Assembly: GCA_903921725.1 (NCBI GenBank)
Contig: CAIXRA010000025.1
Location: 1-64,000, forward strand
Length of the DNA: 64,000 nucleotides
DNA from: an uncultured Lentisphaerota bacterium
Lineage (GTDB): Bacteria; Verrucomicrobiota; Lentisphaeria; Oligosphaerales; CAITYL01
Reading direction: 5' to 3'
In this document: piece after piece, positions 13,768 through 21,084 of the stretch
Position numbering within the stretch: the stretch's first letter is position 1
Layout: each line of letters starts with the position of its first letter
Notes under the pieces: generated by a model
What the model saw: only the letters and a program-made list of their open reading frames with translations
Told to the model about the DNA's origin: nothing
Databases searched by the model: none
Position numbers and translations under genes: made by a program

Positions 13768-15420
13768 ATGAGCATGTTCTGCTACCAGTGTGAACAGACC
13801 GCCACGGGCACCGGCTGTACGATGGCCGGCGTATGCGGCAAGGACGCAACGACCTCCGACCTGCAGGACCTTGTTGTCCATGCGGCGAAGGGCGTTTCCA
13901 TGTACGCCGCCCGTGCCGCCAAGCTCGGCGCCCGCGACCGGGCCATCGACCTCGCCGTAGTCGAGGCGCTCTTCACCACCGTCACCAACGTCAACTTCGA
14001 CCCCGAGCGCCTACGCGGCATCCTTCTGGAGCTGGCCGTCAAGCGCAATCAGGCCAAGGCCTTGTACGAGGCGGCCTGCATCAAAGCCGGCACCGTGCCG
14101 GAAACCCTCGGCGGCCCCGCCGCCTGGCAGCCCGCCGCCGACATCGCCGCGCTGACGGCGCAGGGTGAGGCGTTCACCCCCGCCAAGCGCAACGAGAAGG
14201 TCGGCGCGACCCTCGGCGGCGTTGAGTACATGATTCTGCTCGGGCTCAAGGGCATGGCCGCCTATATCGACCACGCCCAGGTGCTCGGCGTTGAAGACCC
14301 GGCCGTGTATGCCTTTGTCCACGAGACGCTTGCGAAGCTGGCGGAAAAGGATATGGGCGCGGACGAACTGCTGCCGCTGGCCCTCAAGGTCGGCGAGGTC
14401 AACCTGACCGTCATGGGCATGCTCGACACGGCGAACACCGGCGCCTACGGCCACCCCGAACCCACCGCCGTGCGCATCACGCCGGTCACGGGCAAGGCAA
14501 TCCTGGTCTCCGGGCATGACCTGCTCGACCTCTACGAGTTGCTCAAGCAGACCGATGGCAAGGGCGTCAACGTCTACACCCACGGCGAGATGCTCCCCGC
14601 CTGCTCCTACCCGAAACTGAAGGCGTTCAAACACCTCATCGGCAACTACGGTGGCGCGTGGCAGGACCAGGCCAAGGAGTTCGACGCCTTCCCCGGCGCG
14701 ATCCTCATGACCACCAATTGCATCCAGAAACCGCGTGAAACCTACAAGGCCCGCATCTTCACCTCCGGTATCGTCGCCTTTCCGGGCGTCGCGCACACCA
14801 AGGACCGCAACTTCAAGGCGGTAATTGACGCCGCACTGGCGGCCCCGGGCTTCCAGGCTGACGAGCCGGCGAAGACGATCATGGGCGGCTTCGCGCACAA
14901 CACCGTCATGTCCGTCGCCGGCACGGTCGTCGATGCGGTCAAGACGGGCGCGGTGAAGCATTTCTTCCTGATTGGCGGCTGCGACGGCGCCAAGCCGGGC
15001 CGGAACTACTACACCGACTTCGCGCAGCAGGTCCCGAAGGACTGCATCATCCTCACGCTGGCGTGCGGTAAGTTCCGCTTCAACAAGATGGAGTTCGGCG
15101 ACATCGGCGGCATCCCGCGCCTGCTGGACTGCGGCCAGTGCAACGACGCCTACTCCGCCATCCAGATCGCCGTCGCGCTCTCGAAGGCGTTCAACTGCGG
15201 CGTCAACGACCTCCCGCTCTCGCTCGTCCTTTCCTGGTACGAGCAGAAGGCGGTCGTGATTCTGCTCACCCTGCTCCAACTCGGCATCCGGAACATCAAG
15301 CTCGGGCCGACGCTGCCCGCCTTCATCACCCCGGACGTTCTGAAGATCCTGGTCGACAACTTCGCCATCGCGCCGACCACCACCCCGGAACAGGACCTCG
15401 CGCAGATTCTTAAAAAGTAA
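13768..15420 (+). CDS. hcp: Hybrid-cluster protein (hydroxylamine / NO reductase)
   Basis: ATG 13768 follows AAGGAGA; the 550-residue length is normal. The N-terminal cluster ligands are C5, C8, C17 and C23 (Cx2Cx8Cx5C), the short spacing of anaerobes. The hybrid-cluster ligand blocks GGCDGAKPGRNYY, LACGKFRF and LDCGQCNDAY are all present. Hcp reduces hydroxylamine in vitro and acts as a nitric oxide reductase in vivo in several bacteria. Its placement after an Rrf2 Fe-S regulator supports a role in nitrosative stress. A strong terminator follows at 15443. Confidence 0.96.
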   Translation: MSMFCYQCEQTATGTGCTMAGVCGKDATTSDLQDLVVHAAKGVSMYAARAAKLGARDRAIDLAVVEALFTTVTNVNFDPERLRGILLELAVKRNQAKALYEAACIKAGTVPETLGGPAAWQPAADIAALTAQGEAFTPAKRNEKVGATLGGVEYMILLGLKGMAAYIDHAQVLGVEDPAVYAFVHETLAKLAEKDMGADELLPLALKVGEVNLTVMGMLDTANTGAYGHPEPTAVRITPVTGKAILVSGHDLLDLYELLKQTDGKGVNVYTHGEMLPACSYPKLKAFKHLIGNYGGAWQDQAKEFDAFPGAILMTTNCIQKPRETYKARIFTSGIVAFPGVAHTKDRNFKAVIDAALAAPGFQADEPAKTIMGGFAHNTVMSVAGTVVDAVKTGAVKHFFLIGGCDGAKPGRNYYTDFAQQVPKDCIILTLACGKFRFNKMEFGDIGGIPRLLDCGQCNDAYSAIQIAVALSKAFNCGVNDLPLSLVLSWYEQKAVVILLTLLQLGIRNIKLGPTLPAFITPDVLKILVDNFAIAPTTTPEQDLAQILKK

Positions 15421-15442
15421 GCACGATCATCCCAAAACAATT

Positions 15443-15485
15443 GCGGACTCCGCAGGCATCAGGCTTGCGGAGTCCGCTTTGTTTT
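15443..15485 (+). terminator. Rho-independent terminator of hcp
   Basis: A perfect 12-bp stem (15443-15454 with 15466-15477) has an 11-nt loop and is followed by TTTGTTTT. Confidence 0.9.
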
Positions 15486-15540
15486 ACGCCCCAAGGAGAG
15501 ACGCTCTCCCGCAGAGGCGCAGAGAACGGACGGGGGGCAA

Positions 15541-15582
15541 ACGGAATAACGGAATAACGGAAGGACGGAAGGACGGAAGGAC
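15541..15582. repeat. Tandem 8-bp repeat tract
   Basis: Two CGGAATAA units are followed by three CGGAAGGA units. The same kind of octamer tract occurs near 25220-25255 and inside pbpC (55994-56020, 56629-56660). The 15421-15666 gap contains only this tract, the hcp terminator and a short CTCTGCGCCTCTGCG-type repeat. Confidence 0.75.
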
Positions 15583-15666
15583 AAAAACGAGGGAAGATTG
15601 GTTGCACAACCACTTTGACTCAAGGTGGTTAAACATTGGCTCCAGTAACCGGCTGGCTTTCCGTGC

Positions 15667-15930
15667 TCACGGAGTTTCCCCACCCTGCCCCTGCGGCTTC
15701 AGCGCGTCTTCCATTTGCCGGTTGCGCTCGGCGTTCCGGTCAATCACGGCGTCCACCTTGCCGCGCAGACTCTTCTCGTCATAACCCACCGCGCCGGCCG
15801 CCTCGACCACGGCCGTTTCCGGATGCGCGGACACCGCGGGCGCTGTTTCCTTGGGTGCCTCCGCCGGCTTTCCACACCCCGCCACGGACAGCAAGAGGAT
15901 GCCGCAGATGATACAGGAGTGCCGTTTCAT
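15667..15930 (-). CDS. Small lipoprotein of unknown function
   Basis: I choose ATG 15930, where the signal peptide begins (MKRHSCIICGILLLSVAGC); upstream frame is not coding. The 87-residue product has lipobox SVAGC, then an Ala/Pro/Glu-rich linker and a charged helical end (SLRGKVDAVIDRNAERNRQ). It would be attached to the inner or outer membrane by its lipidated cysteine after LspA processing. No functional domain is recognised. It lies 78 bases after the FmdB-like gene on the same strand. Confidence 0.75.
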   Translation of the reverse strand: MKRHSCIICGILLLSVAGCGKPAEAPKETAPAVSAHPETAVVEAAGAVGYDEKSLRGKVDAVIDRNAERNRQMEDALKPQGQGGETP

Positions 15931-16008
15931 AGAGTATCCCCGTTCTTGTTGGCTGGCCGGAACAAGGGTGTCATCCCCGGGCCGGAGGTGTGTGCCACGC
16001 GTCGTCAA

Positions 16009-16248
16009 TCAACCGCAGCATCCGCCGCCGGAGCCGCAGCAGCCGCCGCTGTGCTTGTGCGTGTTCGCCACGGGGCAGGAGTCCGCTTTCTTGCAGCCCG
16101 CCGCCACCTTGGCCGCGAACGACGAGAACTTCTTCTTCAGCTTCGCCTTGTTGCATGCGGGGCATTTCACTGGCGCGTCCGCCGCGGTCTTCAACAGTTT
16201 TTCGAACTCGTGGCCGCAGGCCTCGCACTGGTATTCGTAGATCGGCAT
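16009..16248 (-). CDS. FmdB-family zinc-ribbon protein with Cys-rich tail
   Basis: The 79-residue product starts [16 protein letters not shown] and has a second pair CPAC at about 29-32, the Cx2C...Cx2C zinc ribbon of FmdB/CxxC_CxxC_SSSS proteins. These are small putative regulatory proteins of unknown mechanism. The C-terminal tail is rich in Cys, His and Gly ([12 protein letters not shown]) and could bind additional metal. It lies between a lipoprotein gene and gph, all on the - strand. Confidence 0.85.
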   Translation of the reverse strand: MPIYEYQCEACGHEFEKLLKTAADAPVKCPACNKAKLKKKFSSFAAKVAAGCKKADSCPVANTHKHSGGCCGSGGGCCG

Positions 16249-16279
16249 GGTTGGGGTTCCAGATTCGATGGTTCACGGT

Positions 16280-16930
16280 TCAGCGGGTTTGGAGATGTTC
16301 CACAAATTCCGGCAGCGAGTCCACGGCCAGGTCGTACGCTTCATCCCGCGGGTCGCCGAATCCGAAGCGGCAGTAGCAGCGGGAAAGCCCGGCCCGGCGC
16401 CCGGCCTCCAGGTCCGTGAAATGGTCGCCCGCCATCCAGGAATCGGGCGACGCCTTCACGCCGCAGCGTTCCAGCACGGCCAGCAGCGGGGCGGGGTCCG
16501 GCTTCATCGGCAGCCCGGAACCGCCGCCGATCACCATCGAGAAGCAGCCGTGCAGACCGAACCCGCGCAGGATCTCATCCGAAAACTCCTGCGGTTTGTT
16601 CGTGACCACGCCCAGCTTCCAGCCGGCGGCGTGCAGCCCGCGCACCGCCGTCTCCACGCCGGGATAGAGCACGGTTTCGTCCAGCAGATGCTGGCCGTAA
16701 TGCCGGCGTGCCTGCTCCACCGCCGCGTCCAGACGGTCGCCGGCGTCGGGCCAGGCGCGGGAGATCAGGTTCCGCAACCCCTCGCCGACGAACTTCGCCA
16801 CGGTCTCCAGCGGCAGCGGCTCGAGCCCGAAACCGCGCCGGGTCAGGTTCACCGCCGTCGTCAGGTCCGCCCGCGAATCGATCAGCGTCCCGTCCAGGTC
16901 AAAAATGATGGCATTGGCCTCGTGTTGCAC
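16280..16930 (-). CDS. gph: Phosphoglycolate phosphatase-like HAD hydrolase
   Basis: The 216-residue product uses a GTG start at 16930 with GGGAG upstream. Motif I is FDLDGTLIDS (about 10-19), motif II is VTNKP (about 107), motif III/IV is MAGDHFTDLEAGRRAG (about 165-180). The small helical cap between motifs I and II is typical of Gph and related subfamily IA phosphatases. Phosphoglycolate is the likely substrate, but other small phosphate esters cannot be excluded. It is divergent from lpxK. Confidence 0.88.
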   Translation of the reverse strand: MQHEANAIIFDLDGTLIDSRADLTTAVNLTRRGFGLEPLPLETVAKFVGEGLRNLISRAWPDAGDRLDAAVEQARRHYGQHLLDETVLYPGVETAVRGLHAAGWKLGVVTNKPQEFSDEILRGFGLHGCFSMVIGGGSGLPMKPDPAPLLAVLERCGVKASPDSWMAGDHFTDLEAGRRAGLSRCYCRFGFGDPRDEAYDLAVDSLPEFVEHLQTR

Positions 16931-17068
16931 GTTCCGTGTCTCCCATGGCGCGGTACTATACCGCGCAATCGCCGCATCTCACGGGTTCATGCACGCTCCG
17001 GCGCCGGTGTTGTCTCCGGCTTGCGAAGTTCGCCTCGCCGGTTATACTGGAAACTCACCACGAACCGG

Positions 17069-18247
17069 ATGCCGAACATGAGCCTGCGGGAAGTCGCGGA
17101 ACGCGCGGAACAATACATCGTCGAGCTGCTGAACGGGCGGCGCAAGACCAGGGGCGACCTGGCGGCGCTGGCCGTCCTGTTCCTGCTCTCGCGCCTCTAC
17201 CGCTCCATCGTCCAGCTCCGTCTCCGCCTGTTCAACCAGCGGCTCTTCCGGCAGCGGATGCTCGGCTGCCTGGTGGTCAGCATCGGCAACCTCACCGTCG
17301 GCGGCACCGGCAAGACCCCCGTCGTGGAAGTGTTCGCCCGCGCCCTCTCCGCCCGCGGCCGCAAGGTGGCCATCCTCAGCCGCGGCTACCGCAGCAAGAG
17401 CAAGCCGCTGTGGGAACGGATCCGCGCGCGCTTCCGCAGCGACAAGCACGAGGAGCCGCCCAAGGTCGTCTCCGACGGCAAGCGCCTGCTGCTCGACTCC
17501 GCCGTCGCCGGCGACGAGCCGTACATGCTTGCCTCCAACATCCGGGACGCCGTCGTGCTGGTGGACAAGGACCGGGTCAAGTCCGGCCGCTACGCCGTCC
17601 GCCACTTCGGCGCCGACACGCTGATCCTCGACGACGGCTTCCAGTACCTGCGCCTGCGCCCGCACATCAACGTCCTGCTGGTGGACTCCACCAACCCGTT
17701 CCACAACCACCACCTGCTGCCGCGCGGCCTCCTGCGCGAGCCGATCCGCAACCTCCGCCGGGCCAACTACATCTTCCTGACCAAGTCCAACGGCGGCACG
17801 CACCTGCGCCACCTCAAGCGCTTCATCCGCCTGCACAACCCGCGCGCCGAAATCATCGAGTGCACGCACAAGCCGGAATATCTGATGGACATCTACTCCC
17901 GCGAGAAGCTGCCGCTCGAGCACATCCGCGGCCGCAAGATCGCCGCCATCTCCGGCATCGCCGTGCCCGCCAGCTTTGAGGCGTTCCTGGCGAAGCTCGG
18001 CGCGAAGTTGGTCTACAGCGAGCAGTTCGCCGACCACCACCGCTTCCGCCTCCAGGAGATCATCGACTTCCAGAACGCCGCCACCGCTCACGGCGCCGAA
18101 CTGATCGTCACCACCGAAAAGGACGCCGTCCGTTTCCCCAAGCTCGACCGGCGCGACCTCCAGTTCTGCTACCTGCGCGTCCACATCGACATCCTCAGCG
18201 GCCACGAAGGCTTCAACGAATGCATCGCCCGCATCTGCTTTGTGTGA
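17069..18247 (+). CDS. lpxK: Tetraacyldisaccharide 4'-kinase
   Basis: LpxK phosphorylates the 4' position of the lipid A precursor at the inner membrane, showing a Gram-negative LPS-type outer membrane. I take ATG 17069 (392 residues); ATG 17078 is equally possible. The P-loop is [14 protein letters not shown] (about 71-84), preceded by a hydrophobic helix ([14 protein letters not shown]) that would associate with the membrane. Later blocks are [17 protein letters not shown] and [10 protein letters not shown]. About 50 residues longer at the N-terminus than E. coli LpxK. The 24-bp inverted-repeat element begins about 50 bases after its stop. Confidence 0.93.
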   Translation: MPNMSLREVAERAEQYIVELLNGRRKTRGDLAALAVLFLLSRLYRSIVQLRLRLFNQRLFRQRMLGCLVVSIGNLTVGGTGKTPVVEVFARALSARGRKVAILSRGYRSKSKPLWERIRARFRSDKHEEPPKVVSDGKRLLLDSAVAGDEPYMLASNIRDAVVLVDKDRVKSGRYAVRHFGADTLILDDGFQYLRLRPHINVLLVDSTNPFHNHHLLPRGLLREPIRNLRRANYIFLTKSNGGTHLRHLKRFIRLHNPRAEIIECTHKPEYLMDIYSREKLPLEHIRGRKIAAISGIAVPASFEAFLAKLGAKLVYSEQFADHHRFRLQEIIDFQNAATAHGAELIVTTEKDAVRFPKLDRRDLQFCYLRVHIDILSGHEGFNECIARICFV

Positions 18248-18299
18248 ACCCCGCCGCCGCGCGGGACGACCGGCGAAAAAGAACAGGCGACATCTTTCC

Positions 18300-18437
18300 G
18301 TTTGTAGTTCCGCGCTTCAGGCGACCACGCATGATCCAAGGGGAATGGCCCCAAAATCCGGCCGCATTGTACGGTTCTTCCAACTCGGGAACACGCTCCA
18401 GGCGACGCCAGGCCGCCTGAAGCGCGGAACTACAAAC
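18300..18437. mobile_element. 138-bp MITE-like element with 24-bp terminal inverted repeats (copy 1)
   Basis: The termini 18300-18323 and 18414-18437 are perfect inverted repeats starting GTTTGTAGTTCC and containing TTCAGGCG. The interior (90 bp) has no gene. A second copy at 36191-36329 has nearly the same ends and length but a different interior. Its right end lies 18 bases before the start codon of the next gene, so it may affect that gene's expression. Confidence 0.8.
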
Positions 18438-18454
18438 GGGACCCGGAACACAAC

Positions 18455-19261
18455 ATGGCAGACCAGCCCGACATCCCGCCCGCCGCTGCCAAGCCAAAGC
18501 TCTCGCGCTGGACGATTGCCGGACTGCTGTTTTTGCTGGTGCCGTTCGCCGTGCACTTGTCCTTTGCCAACGGTATGTCCATGCCCGGCGACGAAAGCTC
18601 TGAGTTTTACCGCCGGCTTTATTCCGCGCTGCAATCGTTTTTCGTCCACTGGATGGAGTACGTCTGGCTCCTGTGCGGCACCGCATCCGTGGCCTGTTGC
18701 CTGGTCGCTTCCCGCAAAATCAAAACAGCCGGGAATGTCTGGAAAGGGGAAGGACTGGCGTACACGGTGGCATGTGTTGCTGGCGTCATCATACTTTTCT
18801 CATTGTTATGCCTTGTGAACAGATCATGGGTCAAAGGCGGACCCGGCCACACTTGCGCCAAAAGCCGGGCCATGGCATCGGCCCTCATGCTCGCCATCAA
18901 GCAATACGAAAACCAATACGGAAAAATGCCCGCGCCGGACGGGCTGGTTCAAGACTATGGCCGGCTCATTTTTGCCTTGACGGATCAGTCGCCTGAAAAC
19001 CCGCATAAAATTCCATTCCTCGTGCCATCCAAAATCCACGCAGTAACCGGTCGCCCCGAGCTCAAGGATCCATGGGGCAACAACTTCGTCATCATCCTGA
19101 ATTCCTCCGGCACGATCCAAGCCGGCACCGGCGGCATCTACAAAACCATCAACAGCAATGTCGCCGTCTGGTCCACTGGCCCGAACAAGATCGACGACCA
19201 CGGCGAAAACGACGGAAGCCGATGGTTGCCGATGAAGGACGATATTGTGTCTTGGCGCTGA
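18455..19261 (+). CDS. Membrane protein with pseudopilin-like (GspG-type) C-terminal domain, copy 1
   Basis: The 268-residue product has three hydrophobic segments (about 18-38, 68-88, 102-122) and a C-terminal domain (about 133-265) that begins with a long helix (SALMLAIKQYENQYGKMP) and ends with the DPWGNN...TGPNKIDDHGENDG pattern of type II secretion major pseudopilin (GspG) globular domains, including the calcium-site-like Asp cluster. It lacks the usual prepilin peptidase cleavage site at the very N-terminus, so it is probably not a pilin. The last 334 bp of this domain recur almost unchanged in the next gene. Function unknown. Confidence 0.75.
   Translation: MADQPDIPPAAAKPKLSRWTIAGLLFLLVPFAVHLSFANGMSMPGDESSEFYRRLYSALQSFFVHWMEYVWLLCGTASVACCLVASRKIKTAGNVWKGEGLAYTVACVAGVIILFSLLCLVNRSWVKGGPGHTCAKSRAMASALMLAIKQYENQYGKMPAPDGLVQDYGRLIFALTDQSPENPHKIPFLVPSKIHAVTGRPELKDPWGNNFVIILNSSGTIQAGTGGIYKTINSNVAVWSTGPNKIDDHGENDGSRWLPMKDDIVSWR
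18881..19214 (+). repeat. Duplicated 334-bp segment, copy 1 (copy 2 at 19467-19800)
   Basis: The two segments align without gaps at an offset of 586 bp, with about 16 mismatches counted by eye. They encode the pseudopilin-like domain in two adjacent genes. The upstream parts of the genes are unrelated at DNA level, so this is either a recent partial duplication or gene conversion. Confidence 0.85.
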
Positions 19262-19301
19262 GTTCCCTGCACCCTACTCTCCGCACCGGAGGAATTTGTC
19301 T

Positions 19302-19835
19302 ATGCCCGAAGAAACTGCCAACCCAAAAACACCCACCGCCAAGCCGAAGCGTTTCCCATGGGTGCTTGTGTGCGCATTGTTGTCGCTTGGTTTTGTTTTC
19401 TGGTTTGGAGCCAGCACCGGCGGTCATGGTACCAGTCGCACGGCCAAGGCAAGGGCGCAAAAGTCAGCCCTCATGCTCGCCATCAAGCAGTACGAAACCC
19501 AATATGGAAAACTGCCCGCACAAGACGGGCTGGTTCAAGACTATGGCCGGCTCATTTTTGCCTTAACGGATCAGTCGCCTGAAAACCCGCGTAAAATTCC
19601 ATTCCTCGTGCCATCCAAAATCCACGCAGTAACCGGTCGCCCCGAGCTCAAGGATCCATGGGGCAACAACTTCGTCATCATCCTGAATTCCTCCGGCACA
19701 ATCCAAGCTGGCACCGGCGGCATCTACGAAACCATCAACAGCAATGTCGCCGTCTGGTCCATTGGCCCCAACCGGATCGACGACCACGGCGAAAACGACG
19801 GGAAGACAAAAGACGACATCAACTCCTGGCGCTAA
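19302..19835 (+). CDS. Pseudopilin-like membrane protein, copy 2
   Basis: ATG 19302 follows GGAGGA; the product is 177 residues. An N-terminal membrane segment (about 19-38, WVLVCALLSLGFVFWFGAS) is followed directly by the same GspG-like domain as in the preceding gene. It is a single-pass protein, whereas copy 1 has a three-segment membrane part. The two genes lie 40 bp apart and are surely co-transcribed. Near-identity of the C-terminal halves suggests either redundancy or a hetero-oligomer. Confidence 0.78.
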   Translation: MPEETANPKTPTAKPKRFPWVLVCALLSLGFVFWFGASTGGHGTSRTAKARAQKSALMLAIKQYETQYGKLPAQDGLVQDYGRLIFALTDQSPENPRKIPFLVPSKIHAVTGRPELKDPWGNNFVIILNSSGTIQAGTGGIYETINSNVAVWSIGPNRIDDHGENDGKTKDDINSWR

Positions 19836-19923
19836 CCCATGATGGTTACGCTATCTTGAGCGTGTCCGGTTGTTTTTTAATCTGCGAAATCCGTGTAATC
19901 TGTGGATGAAAAGAATTGGCTCC

Positions 19924-21075
19924 ATGCAGCACGCGCACGCACAACCTTCCGCGCACCGGCACCGCTGGTTGACCACCGGCAGGGAGGCGTACCTGCGCAT
20001 GCTCGAAGCCATCGGGCAGGCGCGGCGCAGCATCCGGCTTGAAACGTACATCTACCTCCCCGGCTACCCGGGCGACGCGGTCCGCGAGGCGCTGCTGCTG
20101 GCCCGTGAGCGCGGCGTCGAAGTGTCCGTGCTCTTGGACGCCTGGGGCTCCGTCGATCTCCCCCGCGGCTACCTCGACGCGCTGGTCGAGGCCGGCGGGC
20201 GCGTGCGCTTCTTCAATCCGCTCGCCATCTGGAGCCCCTTGATCCGAAACCACCGCAAGCTGCTGGTCTGCGACGGGGAGACGGCGTTTATCGGCGGCTT
20301 CAACATCAGCCCCGAGGAGGCCGGCGACGGCGTCACCAGCGGCTGGGCCGACCTCGGCATGGAGATCAGCGGACCCGTCGCCGCCGAGCTGGCCGCCTCC
20401 TTCGACTCCATCTTCGACGCCGCCGGGCATCACCGCGTCATGCTCGCGCCGCCGCGCACTGGCAGGGGCGGCAAGCCGAAATACCGTCCGGAGCCGATGC
20501 TTCTGGCCAACGGTCCGCTCTGGCGCCGCAGTCCGCTCCGCCACGCGCTGGTCCGCGACTTCCGCAAGGCGAAGCGCGAGATCCTGCTGATCTCCGCCTA
20601 TTTCCTGCCGACCTGGGGCGTGCGCCGGGCGCTGATCCGCGCCGCGCGCCGCGGCTGCCGGGTGCGGATCGTTCTGGCCGGCAAGTCCGACGTCCCGCTC
20701 TCCCATCTCGCGGGCCGGCACTTGTATCGCCGCTTCCTCCGGGCCGGGATTGAGATCTACGAGTACCAGCCGCAGATCCTGCACACCAAGCTGATGGTCG
20801 CCGACCAGGCCGTGCATGTCGGCTCCGCCAACCTCGACGCCCGCAGCCTCAACATCAACTGCGAACTGCTGGTGCGCACCGGCGAGCCGGCCGCGGTTCT
20901 GGAGGCGCGGCGCATCTTCCGGGACTATGTCGCGCACAGCCGCCGCATCCTGCCGAATGAATGGGCGGCGGCGCGCGGGGTCTGGCAGCGGCTGAAGGAG
21001 AACGTCGCCTATTTCCTCCTCGCGCGCCTCGATCCCTATTTCGCCCGGCGTTCCGCGGGCGGCGGGCGGCGATAA
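19924..21075 (+). CDS. Phospholipase D family protein, cardiolipin synthase-like
   Basis: Two HKD motifs are present: NHRKLLVCDGETAFIGGFN and LHTKLMVADQAVHVGSANLD, each with HxK-x4-D. These form the joint active site of PLD enzymes, and the second block with SANLDARSLNIN is typical of bacterial cardiolipin synthases (ClsB type without N-terminal membrane helices). I take ATG 19924 (383 residues); ATG 19906 is in frame. Likely reaction is condensation of phosphatidylglycerol with another phospholipid. The start region overlaps a short dispersed repeat (near 19880-19905). No partner gene is evident. Confidence 0.85.
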   Translation: MQHAHAQPSAHRHRWLTTGREAYLRMLEAIGQARRSIRLETYIYLPGYPGDAVREALLLARERGVEVSVLLDAWGSVDLPRGYLDALVEAGGRVRFFNPLAIWSPLIRNHRKLLVCDGETAFIGGFNISPEEAGDGVTSGWADLGMEISGPVAAELAASFDSIFDAAGHHRVMLAPPRTGRGGKPKYRPEPMLLANGPLWRRSPLRHALVRDFRKAKREILLISAYFLPTWGVRRALIRAARRGCRVRIVLAGKSDVPLSHLAGRHLYRRFLRAGIEIYEYQPQILHTKLMVADQAVHVGSANLDARSLNINCELLVRTGEPAAVLEARRIFRDYVAHSRRILPNEWAAARGVWQRLKENVAYFLLARLDPYFARRSAGGGRR

Positions 21076-21084
21076 GGCGCCGGC

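Noticed and set aside
16247..18247. A 666-residue frame including lpxK
   Set aside because: The first 270 codons are antisense to gph and resemble no protein; the LpxK sequence begins at about 17069.
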